Assembly (NCBI RefSeq): GCF_900107395.1
Contig: NZ_FNPW01000007.1
Span: 186,001-250,000, forward strand
Length of the DNA: 64,000 bases
Direction: 5' to 3'
Origin: Pseudomonas sp. NFIX28
GTDB lineage: Bacteria; Pseudomonadota; Gammaproteobacteria; Pseudomonadales; Pseudomonadaceae
The position numbers were made by a program, and so were the translations under genes. Shown here piece by piece: positions 57,082-64,000 of this stretch (position 1 is the first letter of the stretch; each line of letters starts with the position of its first letter). Under the pieces are notes generated by a model, which made no database searches, had not been told where the DNA came from, and saw only the letters and a list, made by a program, of their open reading frames with translations.

Positions 57082-59798
57082 TGAACCGCCAGACGACCGC
57101 CTCGACCTGCTGTTATTGCGGCGTTGGCTGTGGCGTGCTGATCGAGCACGACGGCGAACGCATCCTCGGCGTCAGTGGCGACCCGAGCCACCCGGCCAAC
57201 CACGGAAAATTGTGCAGCAAGGGCTCCACCCTGCACCTGACCGGCGACCTCGCTGCCCGCGCCCTGTACCCGGAGTTGCGCCTGGGCAAGGCCCTGGCGC
57301 GCAGCCGCACCGACTGGGACACCGCGCTGGAACACGCGGCCAATGTGTTTGCCGACACCATCGCCGAGCACGGCCCGGACAGCGTGGCGTTCTATATCTC
57401 CGGGCAATTGCTTACCGAGGATTACTACGCCTTCAACAAGCTGGCCCGGGCCCTGGTGGGCACCAACAACATCGATAGCAATTCGCGGCTGTGCATGTCC
57501 TCGGCGGTGGTCGGCTACAAACGCAGCCTGGGCGCCGATGCGCCGCCCTGCAGCTACGAAGATATCGAGCTGAGCGACTGCGTGATGATCGTCGGCAGCA
57601 ACATGGCCTACGCCCATCCGGTGCTGTTCCGCCGCCTGGAGCAGGCCAAGCGCCTGCGGCCGCAAATGAAAGTGATCGTCATCGACCCGCGGCGCACCGA
57701 CACCTGCGACCTGGCCGACCTGCACCTGGCGATCCTGCCTGGCACCGATGTCGCGCTGTTCCACGGCATCCTGCACTTGCTGCTGTGGCAGGACTGGATC
57801 GATCGCGACTTCATCGACGCGCACACCGAAGGCCTGGCCGAGCTGAAGAACCTGGTCCATGACTACACCCCGCACATGGTCGCGCAGCTGTGCGGCATCA
57901 GCGTCGAGCAATTGCGCCAGTGCGCCGAATGGGTCGGCACCTCGCCGAGCTTCCTGTCGCTGTGGTGCATGGGGCTGAACCAGTCCAGTGCCGGCAGCGC
58001 GAAAAACAGCGCGCTGATCAACCTGCACCTGGCCACCGGGCAGATCGGCCGCCCCGGAGCCGGCCCCTTTTCCCTCACCGGCCAGCCGAATGCCATGGGC
58101 GGACGGGAAACCGGCAGCCTCTCGAACCTGTTGCCGGGGCACCGGGACGCCGCCAACCCCGAACATCGGGCCGAAGTCGCGGCCTACTGGGGCGTCGAGC
58201 AACTGCCAGCCAGCCCCGGCCTGACCGCGATCGAGCTGTTCGAACAACTGCGCGACGGCAAGATCAAGGCGCTGTGGATCGCCTGCACCAACCCGGCGCA
58301 ATCGTTGCCCGACCAGAACGCAGTGCGCGAAGCCCTGCTGACCTGCCCGTTCGTGGTCCTGCAGGAAGCCTTTCGCACCACCGAGACCGCAGCCTTTGCC
58401 GACCTGCTGCTGCCCGCCGCCAGCTGGGGCGAAAAAGAAGGCAGCGTGACCAACTCGGAACGGCGTATCTCCCACGTGCGCCGCGCCGTGGCCGCGCCGG
58501 GCGAAGCGCGCGCGGACTGGGCCATCACCCTGGACTTCGCCCGGCGCCTGGAACGCCGCCTGCGCCCGCAACGACCGAGCCTGTTCGCCCTTCACACGCC
58601 GGCCCAGGTGTTCGATGAATACAAGCTGCTGACCCGCGGCCGGGACCTGGACCTTTCCGGCATCAGCCACGCGCTGCTCGACCGGATCGGCCCGCAGCAA
58701 TGGCCCTTCCCCGCTGGCGCCGAACAAGGGACGGCGCGGCTGTACGGCGACGGCCGCTTCCCGACCGCCAGTGGGCGGGCGCACTTCATCAGCGACCCGT
58801 ATCGCGCGGCCAAGGAACAGCGGGACGCACGTTTCCCACTGACCCTGATTACCGGCCGCCTGCGCGACCAGTGGCACGGCATGAGCCGCACCGGCACCGC
58901 GGCCCAGCTGTTCGGCCATGTCAGCGAAGCCGTCCTCAGCCTGCACCCGGACGAACTGCGCCGGCAGAACCTGCAAGCGGGTGACCTGGTGTCGCTGAAA
59001 AGCCGTCGCGGCAGCGTGATCGTGGCGGTGGCGGACGACGACAGCGTGCGCCCGGGCCAGGCTTTCCTGCCGATGCATTGGGGCGATCGCTTTCTCAAGG
59101 GCGGCGTCAATGCCGTGACCCAGCCGGCATTCGACCCGTTGTCCAAGCAACCGGAACTCAAGCACAGCGGCGTACGCCTGGAGCCGGTCCAGCTGCCGTG
59201 GCAATTGTTCGCCCTGATCGAAGGCGACGTGCAGCGGCATTTCGAAGCCCTGCGCCCGCTCTGCGAGAGCTTTGCCTACGTCAGCCTGAGCCTGGCTGGC
59301 CGCGAGCGCCCGGCCCTGTTGCTGCGCGTGGCCAACGCCGAGGCGCCGGCACCGCAACTGCTCAAGGACATCGACCAATTGCTGGGGCTCAACGAGGGGC
59401 CGGTATTGGCCTATGACGACCCGCGACGCTCCATCGGCAAGCGGGTGCGCATCGAACAGGGGCGGATCACCGCCATTCGCCTGGCCGGTGAAACCCTGGC
59501 CCGGCATTGGCTGCAGAACCTGTGGCTGGAAGGCAAGGCCGACGCACAGCTGCGCCGCTGGCTGCTGGCGCCGATGAGCGCACCGCCGGGGGCGGCCGGG
59601 CTGATCGCCTCCAGCGGCAAGATCCTGTGCAACTGCAAGAACGTCAGCCAGAACACGGTCTGCGCCGGGATCTCCCGCGGCCTGGACCTCGACGGCCTGA
59701 AACAGGAACTGGGCTGCGGCACTCAATGCGGTTCCTGCGTCCCCGAAATCAAACGTCTGCTGGCCAGTACGGCACAGCCAGTCGCAATCCCCCTGTGA
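57078..59798 (+). CDS. nasC: Assimilatory nitrate reductase catalytic subunit
   Basis: A 906-residue cytoplasmic molybdoenzyme reducing nitrate to nitrite. The N-terminal 4Fe-4S site uses Cys11, Cys14, Cys18 and Cys46. The molybdopterin guanine dinucleotide domain follows, with the GQPNAMGGRETG segment near residue 335 and the dinucleotide-binding C-terminal part. A BFD-type 2Fe-2S module (ILCNCKNVSQNTVC, then GCGTQCGSC) closes the chain from about residue 848, as in the NasA-type enzymes of other proteobacteria. The start overlaps nirD by 4 bp. A second ATG lies one codon later. cobA follows 10 bp after. Confidence 0.94.
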   Translation: MMNRQTTASTCCYCGVGCGVLIEHDGERILGVSGDPSHPANHGKLCSKGSTLHLTGDLAARALYPELRLGKALARSRTDWDTALEHAANVFADTIAEHGPDSVAFYISGQLLTEDYYAFNKLARALVGTNNIDSNSRLCMSSAVVGYKRSLGADAPPCSYEDIELSDCVMIVGSNMAYAHPVLFRRLEQAKRLRPQMKVIVIDPRRTDTCDLADLHLAILPGTDVALFHGILHLLLWQDWIDRDFIDAHTEGLAELKNLVHDYTPHMVAQLCGISVEQLRQCAEWVGTSPSFLSLWCMGLNQSSAGSAKNSALINLHLATGQIGRPGAGPFSLTGQPNAMGGRETGSLSNLLPGHRDAANPEHRAEVAAYWGVEQLPASPGLTAIELFEQLRDGKIKALWIACTNPAQSLPDQNAVREALLTCPFVVLQEAFRTTETAAFADLLLPAASWGEKEGSVTNSERRISHVRRAVAAPGEARADWAITLDFARRLERRLRPQRPSLFALHTPAQVFDEYKLLTRGRDLDLSGISHALLDRIGPQQWPFPAGAEQGTARLYGDGRFPTASGRAHFISDPYRAAKEQRDARFPLTLITGRLRDQWHGMSRTGTAAQLFGHVSEAVLSLHPDELRRQNLQAGDLVSLKSRRGSVIVAVADDDSVRPGQAFLPMHWGDRFLKGGVNAVTQPAFDPLSKQPELKHSGVRLEPVQLPWQLFALIEGDVQRHFEALRPLCESFAYVSLSLAGRERPALLLRVANAEAPAPQLLKDIDQLLGLNEGPVLAYDDPRRSIGKRVRIEQGRITAIRLAGETLARHWLQNLWLEGKADAQLRRWLLAPMSAPPGAAGLIASSGKILCNCKNVSQNTVCAGISRGLDLDGLKQELGCGTQCGSCVPEIKRLLASTAQPVAIPL

Positions 59799-59808
59799 GG
59801 AAACAAAC

Positions 59809-60570
59809 ATGAGCGCAAAAGTCTGGCTGGTGGGTGCGGGCCCTGGCGATCCTGAACTGCTGACCCTCAAGGCCGTGCGGGCCCTGGGCAGCGCCGATGT
59901 AGTGCTGATCGATGATCTGGTGAACCCGGCGGTGCTGGTGCATTGCCCCGGGGCGCGGGTCGTTGCGGTGGGCAAGCGCGGCGGCTGCCGCTCGACCCCC
60001 CAGGCATTCATTCATCGGCTAATGCTGCGCTATGCCCGACATGGCAAGTGCGTGGTACGCCTCAAGGGCGGCGATCCGTGTATCTTCGGCCGTGGCGGCG
60101 AAGAGGCGCAGTGGCTGCAGGAACGGGGAATCGAAGTGGAACTGGTGAACGGCATCACCGCCGGCCTGGCGGGGGCGACCCAATGCGGCATCCCGCTGAC
60201 CCTGCGCGGTGTCGCCCGTGGCGTCACCCTATTGACTGCCCACACCCAGGACGACAGTAGCCTCAACTGGCAGGCCCTGGCGCAAAGCGGTACGACCTTG
60301 GTGATTTATATGGGGGTGGCCAAACTCGGCGAGATACGCGAACAACTGATCGCGGGCGGCCTGGCGCCGCATACGCCGGTGGCCATGATTGAAAACGCAT
60401 CCCTGCCCGAACAACGCCTGTGCCGGAGCGAACTGCACGCGATGCAGGACGATGCGCAGGCCTTCCAGCTGAAAAGCCCGGCCATCCTGGTCGTCGGCGA
60501 GGTGGCTGCTGCAGGCGCGCAGCTGCCGGTCCTTTCCGAAGCGGCCCTGGCGGCAGCCTTGTCGGCCTGA
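59809..60570 (+). CDS. cobA: Uroporphyrinogen-III C-methyltransferase
   Basis: A 253-residue SUMT enzyme that adds two methyl groups from SAM to uroporphyrinogen III, giving precorrin-2, the precursor of sirohaem and cobalamin. Signature segments are VWLVGAGPGDPELLTLKA at the N-terminus, RLKGGDPCIFGRGGEE, and GITAGLAGATQCGIPLTLR. The ribosome-binding site is GTGAGGAA. Its place at the end of the nirB-nirD-nitrate reductase operon supplies sirohaem for NirB. No CysG-type dehydrogenase/ferrochelatase domain is fused to it. The palindromic terminator at 60606-60627 ends the operon. Confidence 0.95.
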   Translation: MSAKVWLVGAGPGDPELLTLKAVRALGSADVVLIDDLVNPAVLVHCPGARVVAVGKRGGCRSTPQAFIHRLMLRYARHGKCVVRLKGGDPCIFGRGGEEAQWLQERGIEVELVNGITAGLAGATQCGIPLTLRGVARGVTLLTAHTQDDSSLNWQALAQSGTTLVIYMGVAKLGEIREQLIAGGLAPHTPVAMIENASLPEQRLCRSELHAMQDDAQAFQLKSPAILVVGEVAAAGAQLPVLSEAALAAALSA

Positions 60571-60605
60571 TTCCAGGTGCTTTTCATCAAATCGCGGACA
60601 AAGAA

Positions 60606-60627
60606 AAACCCGGCCTAGGCCGGGTTT
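60606..60627. terminator. Bidirectional terminator between cobA and oprF
   Basis: A perfect 22-bp palindrome centred on CCTAGG (arms AAACCCGGCC / GGCCGGGTTT) has A-rich and T-rich flanks and serves both convergent genes. Confidence 0.92.
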
Positions 60628-60648
60628 CTCAAAGCTGCAAGCTACAGA

Positions 60649-61635
60649 TTACTGAGCTTGTTGAGCTTGTGCTTCAACCTGCGCTTCTACGCGACGGTTT
60701 ACAGCGCGGCCAGCGTCAGTTGCGTTGTCAGCAACTGGGCGGGACTCACCGTAACCAACGGATTGAACGCGGCTCGACTCAACACCGTACTGGCTGGTCA
60801 GAACTTGCTTAACGGCGTTTGCACGACGCTCAGACAGTTTCTGGTTGTAAGCGTCAGGACCGACGGAGTCAGTGTGACCTTCAACAACGGTGGTGGTTTG
60901 TGGGTACTGCTTCATGAAGTCAGCGAGGTTCTTGATGTCAGCGTAGCTGTTAGGCTTAACGACCGACTTGTCGAAGTCGAACTTCACGTCCAGCTCAACA
61001 CGAACAACTTCAGCAACCGGAGCTTCTGGTTCTGGAGTTGGCTCTGGAACTGGAGCAGGAGCTGGAGCAACCTTGCCAGCGTTGCCGCCGAAGTTCACAC
61101 CCAGACCAACCAGAGCGGAGTAGTCCCACTTGCCGTTGTCCATTGCGTAGTCGGCTTCAACGCCGGCACGAGCGAACAGGTTGTCGGTGAAGTAGTACTT
61201 AACACCGGTACCGATGATAGCCAGGGTCGAACGATCGCGACCGCTGTGGCCGTCAGCCAGGACGTTGGTACGGCTCTGGTGACCGAAACCACCGGAAACG
61301 TATGGACGCAGGGAGTCCACGCCAGCTTGACCGAAGTGGTAGGTAGCCAGCAGGCTGCCGGTGTCACCCTTGATCTTCTGGTTGCCAGTACCGTCGTTGG
61401 AACGGGTGTGGTGGGTTTGGTCGTAGTTCAGGTCCAACGACAGGTCATCGGTCAGGAAGTAGCCGATGCGAGCGCCTGGGTTGTAACCGTCTTCGATGTG
61501 CTTAACGCTGTCGTTGTACTGTTTTTTGTAAAACAGTTCACCCTCGACCGCGCCTTGGCCTTGCGCCAGAACGCCGAACGAAGTCACGGCAACAATAGAA
61601 CCAATGGCAATGCCCAAGGTGTTTTTCAGTTTCAT
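60649..61635 (-). CDS. oprF: Major outer-membrane porin OprF
   Basis: A 328-residue outer-membrane protein. The signal peptide is residues 1-24 (ending GVLAQ). An eight-strand N-terminal barrel follows (GELFYKKQYNDSVKHIEDGYNPGARIGYFLTDDLSL... in the first strands), then a Pro-rich hinge (APAPAPVPEPTPEPEAPV) and a C-terminal OmpA/peptidoglycan-binding domain with VEGHTDSVGPDAYNQKLSERRA. The chain contains no cysteine, unlike the Pseudomonas aeruginosa protein with its disulfide loop. It is a structural protein and slow porin, known to be transcribed partly from a SigX-dependent promoter; sigX lies 107 bp upstream on the same strand. Confidence 0.97.
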   Translation of the reverse strand: MKLKNTLGIAIGSIVAVTSFGVLAQGQGAVEGELFYKKQYNDSVKHIEDGYNPGARIGYFLTDDLSLDLNYDQTHHTRSNDGTGNQKIKGDTGSLLATYHFGQAGVDSLRPYVSGGFGHQSRTNVLADGHSGRDRSTLAIIGTGVKYYFTDNLFARAGVEADYAMDNGKWDYSALVGLGVNFGGNAGKVAPAPAPVPEPTPEPEAPVAEVVRVELDVKFDFDKSVVKPNSYADIKNLADFMKQYPQTTTVVEGHTDSVGPDAYNQKLSERRANAVKQVLTSQYGVESSRVQSVGYGESRPVADNATDAGRAVNRRVEAQVEAQAQQAQ

Positions 61636-61742
61636 CCGTTAAATCCCCATCTGGTGATTGTAAAGCAGTCCCACATACCGGGGGACAACTCGGCGGTAAG
61701 TCTATCAGAACTTACCTAGACGTAAGAGATATTTGCGCCGAA

Positions 61743-62333
61743 CTAAGTTTCAGCAATGCCTGCAAATTTCTCACGCAATTTATCAAGCGCACGCTTGTAC
61801 CGCATTTTCGTAGCACTCAAACCCATGTGCATGATATCTGCGATCTCCTGAAACTCCAGTTCTGCGACGAATCGTAGCACCAGAATTTCCCGATCGATCG
61901 GGTTTACATGCACCAACCAGCGGTCAAGTCCGCCCTTTTCCTCAGGTTTCGGCGCCTTTTCTTCAGACGCTTCCTCGAGGGGATCAAGACTTAACGCATC
62001 CATCAATCGACGCTTCCGTCGTTCCTTTCTGTACTGCGTGATGCATTCGTTGTACGTGATGCTATAAAGCCATGTCTTGAACTTCGACTTCCCTTCAAAG
62101 TTCTTCAGGCCATACAGCACCTTCAACATCACCTCCTGACAGACATCGTCAGCATCACGATCGTTCCCTAAATAACGTGCACAAACGTTGAAGAGGGTTC
62201 GCTGATAGCGTCGCATCAACTCTTCATACGCACGCGTTACGTGAAACAGCTCCGTGTGCGAGCGCGCAACCAACTCCTCGTCAGAGAGCTCACGGGGGTC
62301 ATAGCGCGTGGATAGCGGTTGGGCTTTATTCAA
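61743..62333 (-). CDS. sigX: ECF sigma factor SigX
   Basis: A 196-residue extracytoplasmic-function sigma factor. Region 2 (EELMRRYQRTLFNVCARYLGN, then DDVCQEVMLKVLYGL and KFKTWLYSITYNECI) and region 4 (DREILVLRFVAELEFQEIADIM, then SATKMRYKRALDKLRE) are complete. It directs oprF and membrane-related genes and responds to cell-envelope and osmotic stress. The start is a TTG (frame MNKAQPLSTRYDP) with no clear Shine-Dalgarno sequence, so translation may be weak or controlled. It is placed between cmpX and oprF, as in other Pseudomonas. Confidence 0.95.
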   Translation of the reverse strand: MNKAQPLSTRYDPRELSDEELVARSHTELFHVTRAYEELMRRYQRTLFNVCARYLGNDRDADDVCQEVMLKVLYGLKNFEGKSKFKTWLYSITYNECITQYRKERRKRRLMDALSLDPLEEASEEKAPKPEEKGGLDRWLVHVNPIDREILVLRFVAELEFQEIADIMHMGLSATKMRYKRALDKLREKFAGIAET

Positions 62334-62421
62334 AACGAGTCGGGCCGACAGTCAGGTCAATGTCCACCGCAGCCCAGACAAGGGCATTTTGCGGCGGCAT
62401 ACATTAGCAGGGTTTGCCAGG

Positions 62422-63246
62422 TTAGCGGCTACTTACATGCTGCTCCAGCAAGATCCGATTGGAGAGAGAAACCAACTCGCCCTCATCGGTCAGCAGTGTA
62501 GTCTTAACCGTGCCGATCTCTTCGATCTGCCCTTCGACCTCGCCAATTCGCACTTGTTGCCCAACCTGATACAACTCACGCACATAGATTCCCGCAAGAA
62601 TCTGGCCGGCAATATCCCGACTTCCCAACCCCATGGCCAAGGCAACAGCCAGACCAACGGTAATCAAAACAATCACGATCACATGGTTGAGCAGGTCGGT
62701 TTTGACCTCCAACTGACTGATCGCAACGGAAATACTGATGATGATCACCAATCCCTGGGCAATTCGTCCCAGGCCACTGGCGTAATCCAGGCCAACCCCT
62801 TCAGCGGCGCCACGCACCAGCCCATTGGCCAGTTGCGCCAGCAATACCCCTACTAACAGCACCAGCGCGGCCCCGAAAACCTTCGGTAAATACAGCGCCA
62901 GCATGTCGAGCGTAGCCGAAACCCGCTCCAGGCCAAGGGATTCTGCAGCAGAAACCAGAAAAATCAATAATACGAACCAATACACGATTTTACCGATCAG
63001 GGTAGAAATCGGCACTTGCAAACCCGCACGGGACAACAGCTTGGTCAAACCGGTACCGCCCATCAGGCGATCCAGGCCCAGCTTGGCGAGCAGTTTCGAA
63101 AGCAGGGTATCGAGCAGCTTGGCAACCACGAAGCCCAACAGCAGCACGACCAGCGCGCCGAAGAGGTTGGGAATGAAGTTCGCTACTTTGGTCCACAACG
63201 CAGTCATCGCAGTGACGAGGCTCTGAGTCCAGAGATCAAGTTCCAT
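62422..63246 (-). CDS. cmpX: Mechanosensitive-channel-like protein CmpX
   Basis: A 274-residue inner-membrane protein. Several helices are obvious (FGALVVLLLGFVVAKLL; VYWFVLLIFLVSAAESLG; VFGAALVLLVGVLLAQLA; VIVIVLITVGLAVALAMGLG). They are followed by a C-terminal beta domain (VRIGEVEGQIEEIGTVKTTL) of the MscS type. In Pseudomonas aeruginosa its homologue is linked to SigX control. The ATG at 63246 is preferred over the TTG six bases upstream. Its start is 3 bp after the crfX stop, so they are cotranscribed. Confidence 0.92.
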   Translation of the reverse strand: MELDLWTQSLVTAMTALWTKVANFIPNLFGALVVLLLGFVVAKLLDTLLSKLLAKLGLDRLMGGTGLTKLLSRAGLQVPISTLIGKIVYWFVLLIFLVSAAESLGLERVSATLDMLALYLPKVFGAALVLLVGVLLAQLANGLVRGAAEGVGLDYASGLGRIAQGLVIIISISVAISQLEVKTDLLNHVIVIVLITVGLAVALAMGLGSRDIAGQILAGIYVRELYQVGQQVRIGEVEGQIEEIGTVKTTLLTDEGELVSLSNRILLEQHVSSR

Positions 63247-63248
63247 AT

Positions 63249-63494
63249 TCAATCAGCCTTATCAGCAGTGCGAGCAGTAGGTTTAAGACGGGAAACCGGC
63301 GAGATATGGGCCGATCCGTTATTCAGAGCAATCATCAGCGCCGGCAACCAGCGGCCGAGCAGGCTGAACAGATCGCCCGCCCCCACCTGCCGGTTGGCGG
63401 TTTTCAGCACGCGGCCCAGGCACGCATCGTCGTCCCGGGTGGACGGTGTGGCCTTGAGCATGTCACGCAACGACTGTTCAAACGGATCGTGCAT
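63249..63494 (-). CDS. crfX: Small CrfX-like protein
   Basis: An 81-residue protein (MHDPFEQSLRDMLKATPSTRDDDACLGRVLKTANRQVG...) that corresponds by position and sequence type to the small gene CrfX/CfrX between cmaX and cmpX in Pseudomonas. The function is unknown. A short hydrophobic helix (LFSLLGRWLPALMIAL) is visible. The ATG at 63494 sits five bases after GAGAGG and is preferred over the GTG two codons upstream. It is coupled to cmpX. Confidence 0.88.
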   Translation of the reverse strand: MHDPFEQSLRDMLKATPSTRDDDACLGRVLKTANRQVGAGDLFSLLGRWLPALMIALNNGSAHISPVSRLKPTARTADKAD

Positions 63495-63557
63495 ACGCAC
63501 CTCTCGATATGTCTGTGAAAGACGCGATCAAAATTCCTTGGGTCACATAGTTCATGA

Positions 63558-64000
63558 TCAGACCCAGCGCAAACGTCGGAACAACCACCACTGCCCGAGC
63601 GCCACCAGCGCCATCAGCAGGCAGGCCACCAGGAAACCGTAGGGGCTGTCGGAAAGCGGGATTCCTCCCACGTTGATCCCCAGCAAGCCGGCCAGAAAAC
63701 TCATCGGCAAAAAGATTCCGGTGATGATGCCGAAGCGAAACATGATGCGGTTCATGCGCACGCTCAAGCGTCGGTCTTCGGCCTCCAGCACAAGCCCCAC
63801 GCGCTCTCGGGTCAATTCGAGTTCTTCCAGGTAACGGGTCAGGCTGTTGTTCAATTCGTTCCAGTAATCGCCATCGTCATCGGCGAACCAAGGCAGCTTG
63901 ATACGACTGAGTTGGCCAAAGATGTCCCGCTGCGGAGCGAGGAAGCGTTTGAGCCCGGCAGCCCGCCGACGAATCTGCAGGATGTTGCTGTGCTCGGGTG
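63558..64000 (-). CDS. cmaX: CorA/ZntB-like divalent cation transporter CmaX (5' end outside the window)
   Basis: The 3' part (147 codons) of a CorA-family inner-membrane channel/transporter; the frame stays open to the window edge. The visible part includes a long helix (LEELELTRERVGLVLEAEDRRLSVRMNRI in pieces) and the first C-terminal membrane segment IITGIFLPMSFLAGLLGINVGG with the pore motif GIN. The second membrane segment FLVACLLMALVALGQWWLF follows. The GIN motif with following VGGIP is typical of the ZntB subgroup, which moves zinc or magnesium. Synteny with crfX-cmpX-sigX-oprF supports the name. Confidence 0.88.
   Translation of the reverse strand, partial: PEHSNILQIRRRAAGLKRFLAPQRDIFGQLSRIKLPWFADDDGDYWNELNNSLTRYLEELELTRERVGLVLEAEDRRLSVRMNRIMFRFGIITGIFLPMSFLAGLLGINVGGIPLSDSPYGFLVACLLMALVALGQWWLFRRLRWV

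Overview
This window is a chromosomal segment of a Pseudomonas, most likely from the P. fluorescens complex. The evidence is the gene order (recR-ybaB-dnaX; ligA-zipA-smc; nasS/nasT-nasA-kinase-nirB-nirD-nitrate reductase-cobA-oprF-sigX-cmpX-crfX-cmaX), the high GC content, and two families of Pseudomonas-type REP palindromes between genes. The species is not determined here.

Layout. 1-11781: core genes on both strands, namely an acyl-CoA dehydrogenase, recR, an MDR oxidoreductase, ybaB, dnaX, a solute-binding protein, a GGDEF/EAL protein, a lone XRE regulator, a VOC protein, and a divergent EamA/LysR pair. 11871-20176: an 8.3-kb AT-richer integrative element inserted in ffs, the 4.5S/SRP RNA gene. 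It is bounded by 69-bp direct repeats with one mismatch, each a piece of ffs. It carries a tyrosine recombinase, a helicase-like ATPase with a C-terminal HTH next to iteron-like repeats, a small membrane protein, an XRE regulator, a Cas2/VapD-like protein, very small ORFs, a serine recombinase beside a palindromic site, a DUF5343 protein, and a hairpin-rich non-coding end. 20219-30063: REP pairs, a structured leader with a small Pseudomonas-specific gene, a zincin, ligA, zipA and smc. 30066-39544: purine catabolism (GntR regulator, xdhA, xdhB, xdhC, guaD, a second GntR and a BenE-type permease). 39778-48600: yggL, dacB, a CHASE/PAS diguanylate cyclase, rlmKL, rmf and pyrD. 48694-60570: assimilatory nitrate/nitrite reduction. 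60649-64000: oprF, sigX, cmpX, crfX and cmaX (cut by the window end).

How genes work together. The nas region is a coherent regulon. Three transcription units (nasS-nasT, nasA-kinase, nirB-nirD-nitrate reductase-cobA) each start with a candidate sigma-54 promoter (GG-N10-GC). Each then has a hairpin with an A..G hexaloop and an intrinsic terminator before the first gene. NasT has an ANTAR domain and is expected to bind such leaders and prevent termination; NasS is the nitrate sensor that holds it. CobA makes the precorrin-2 needed for NirB sirohaem.

The most unusual object is the ffs-inserted element. It rebuilds the 3' half of an essential RNA gene with its own sequence, carries three TGTCACACA repeats at exact 13-bp spacing beside the integrase, and has a candidate replication module (ATPase/HTH plus inverted and direct TTGCACATC repeats). 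No conjugation, packaging or classical defence genes are recognisable, so what it does is open.
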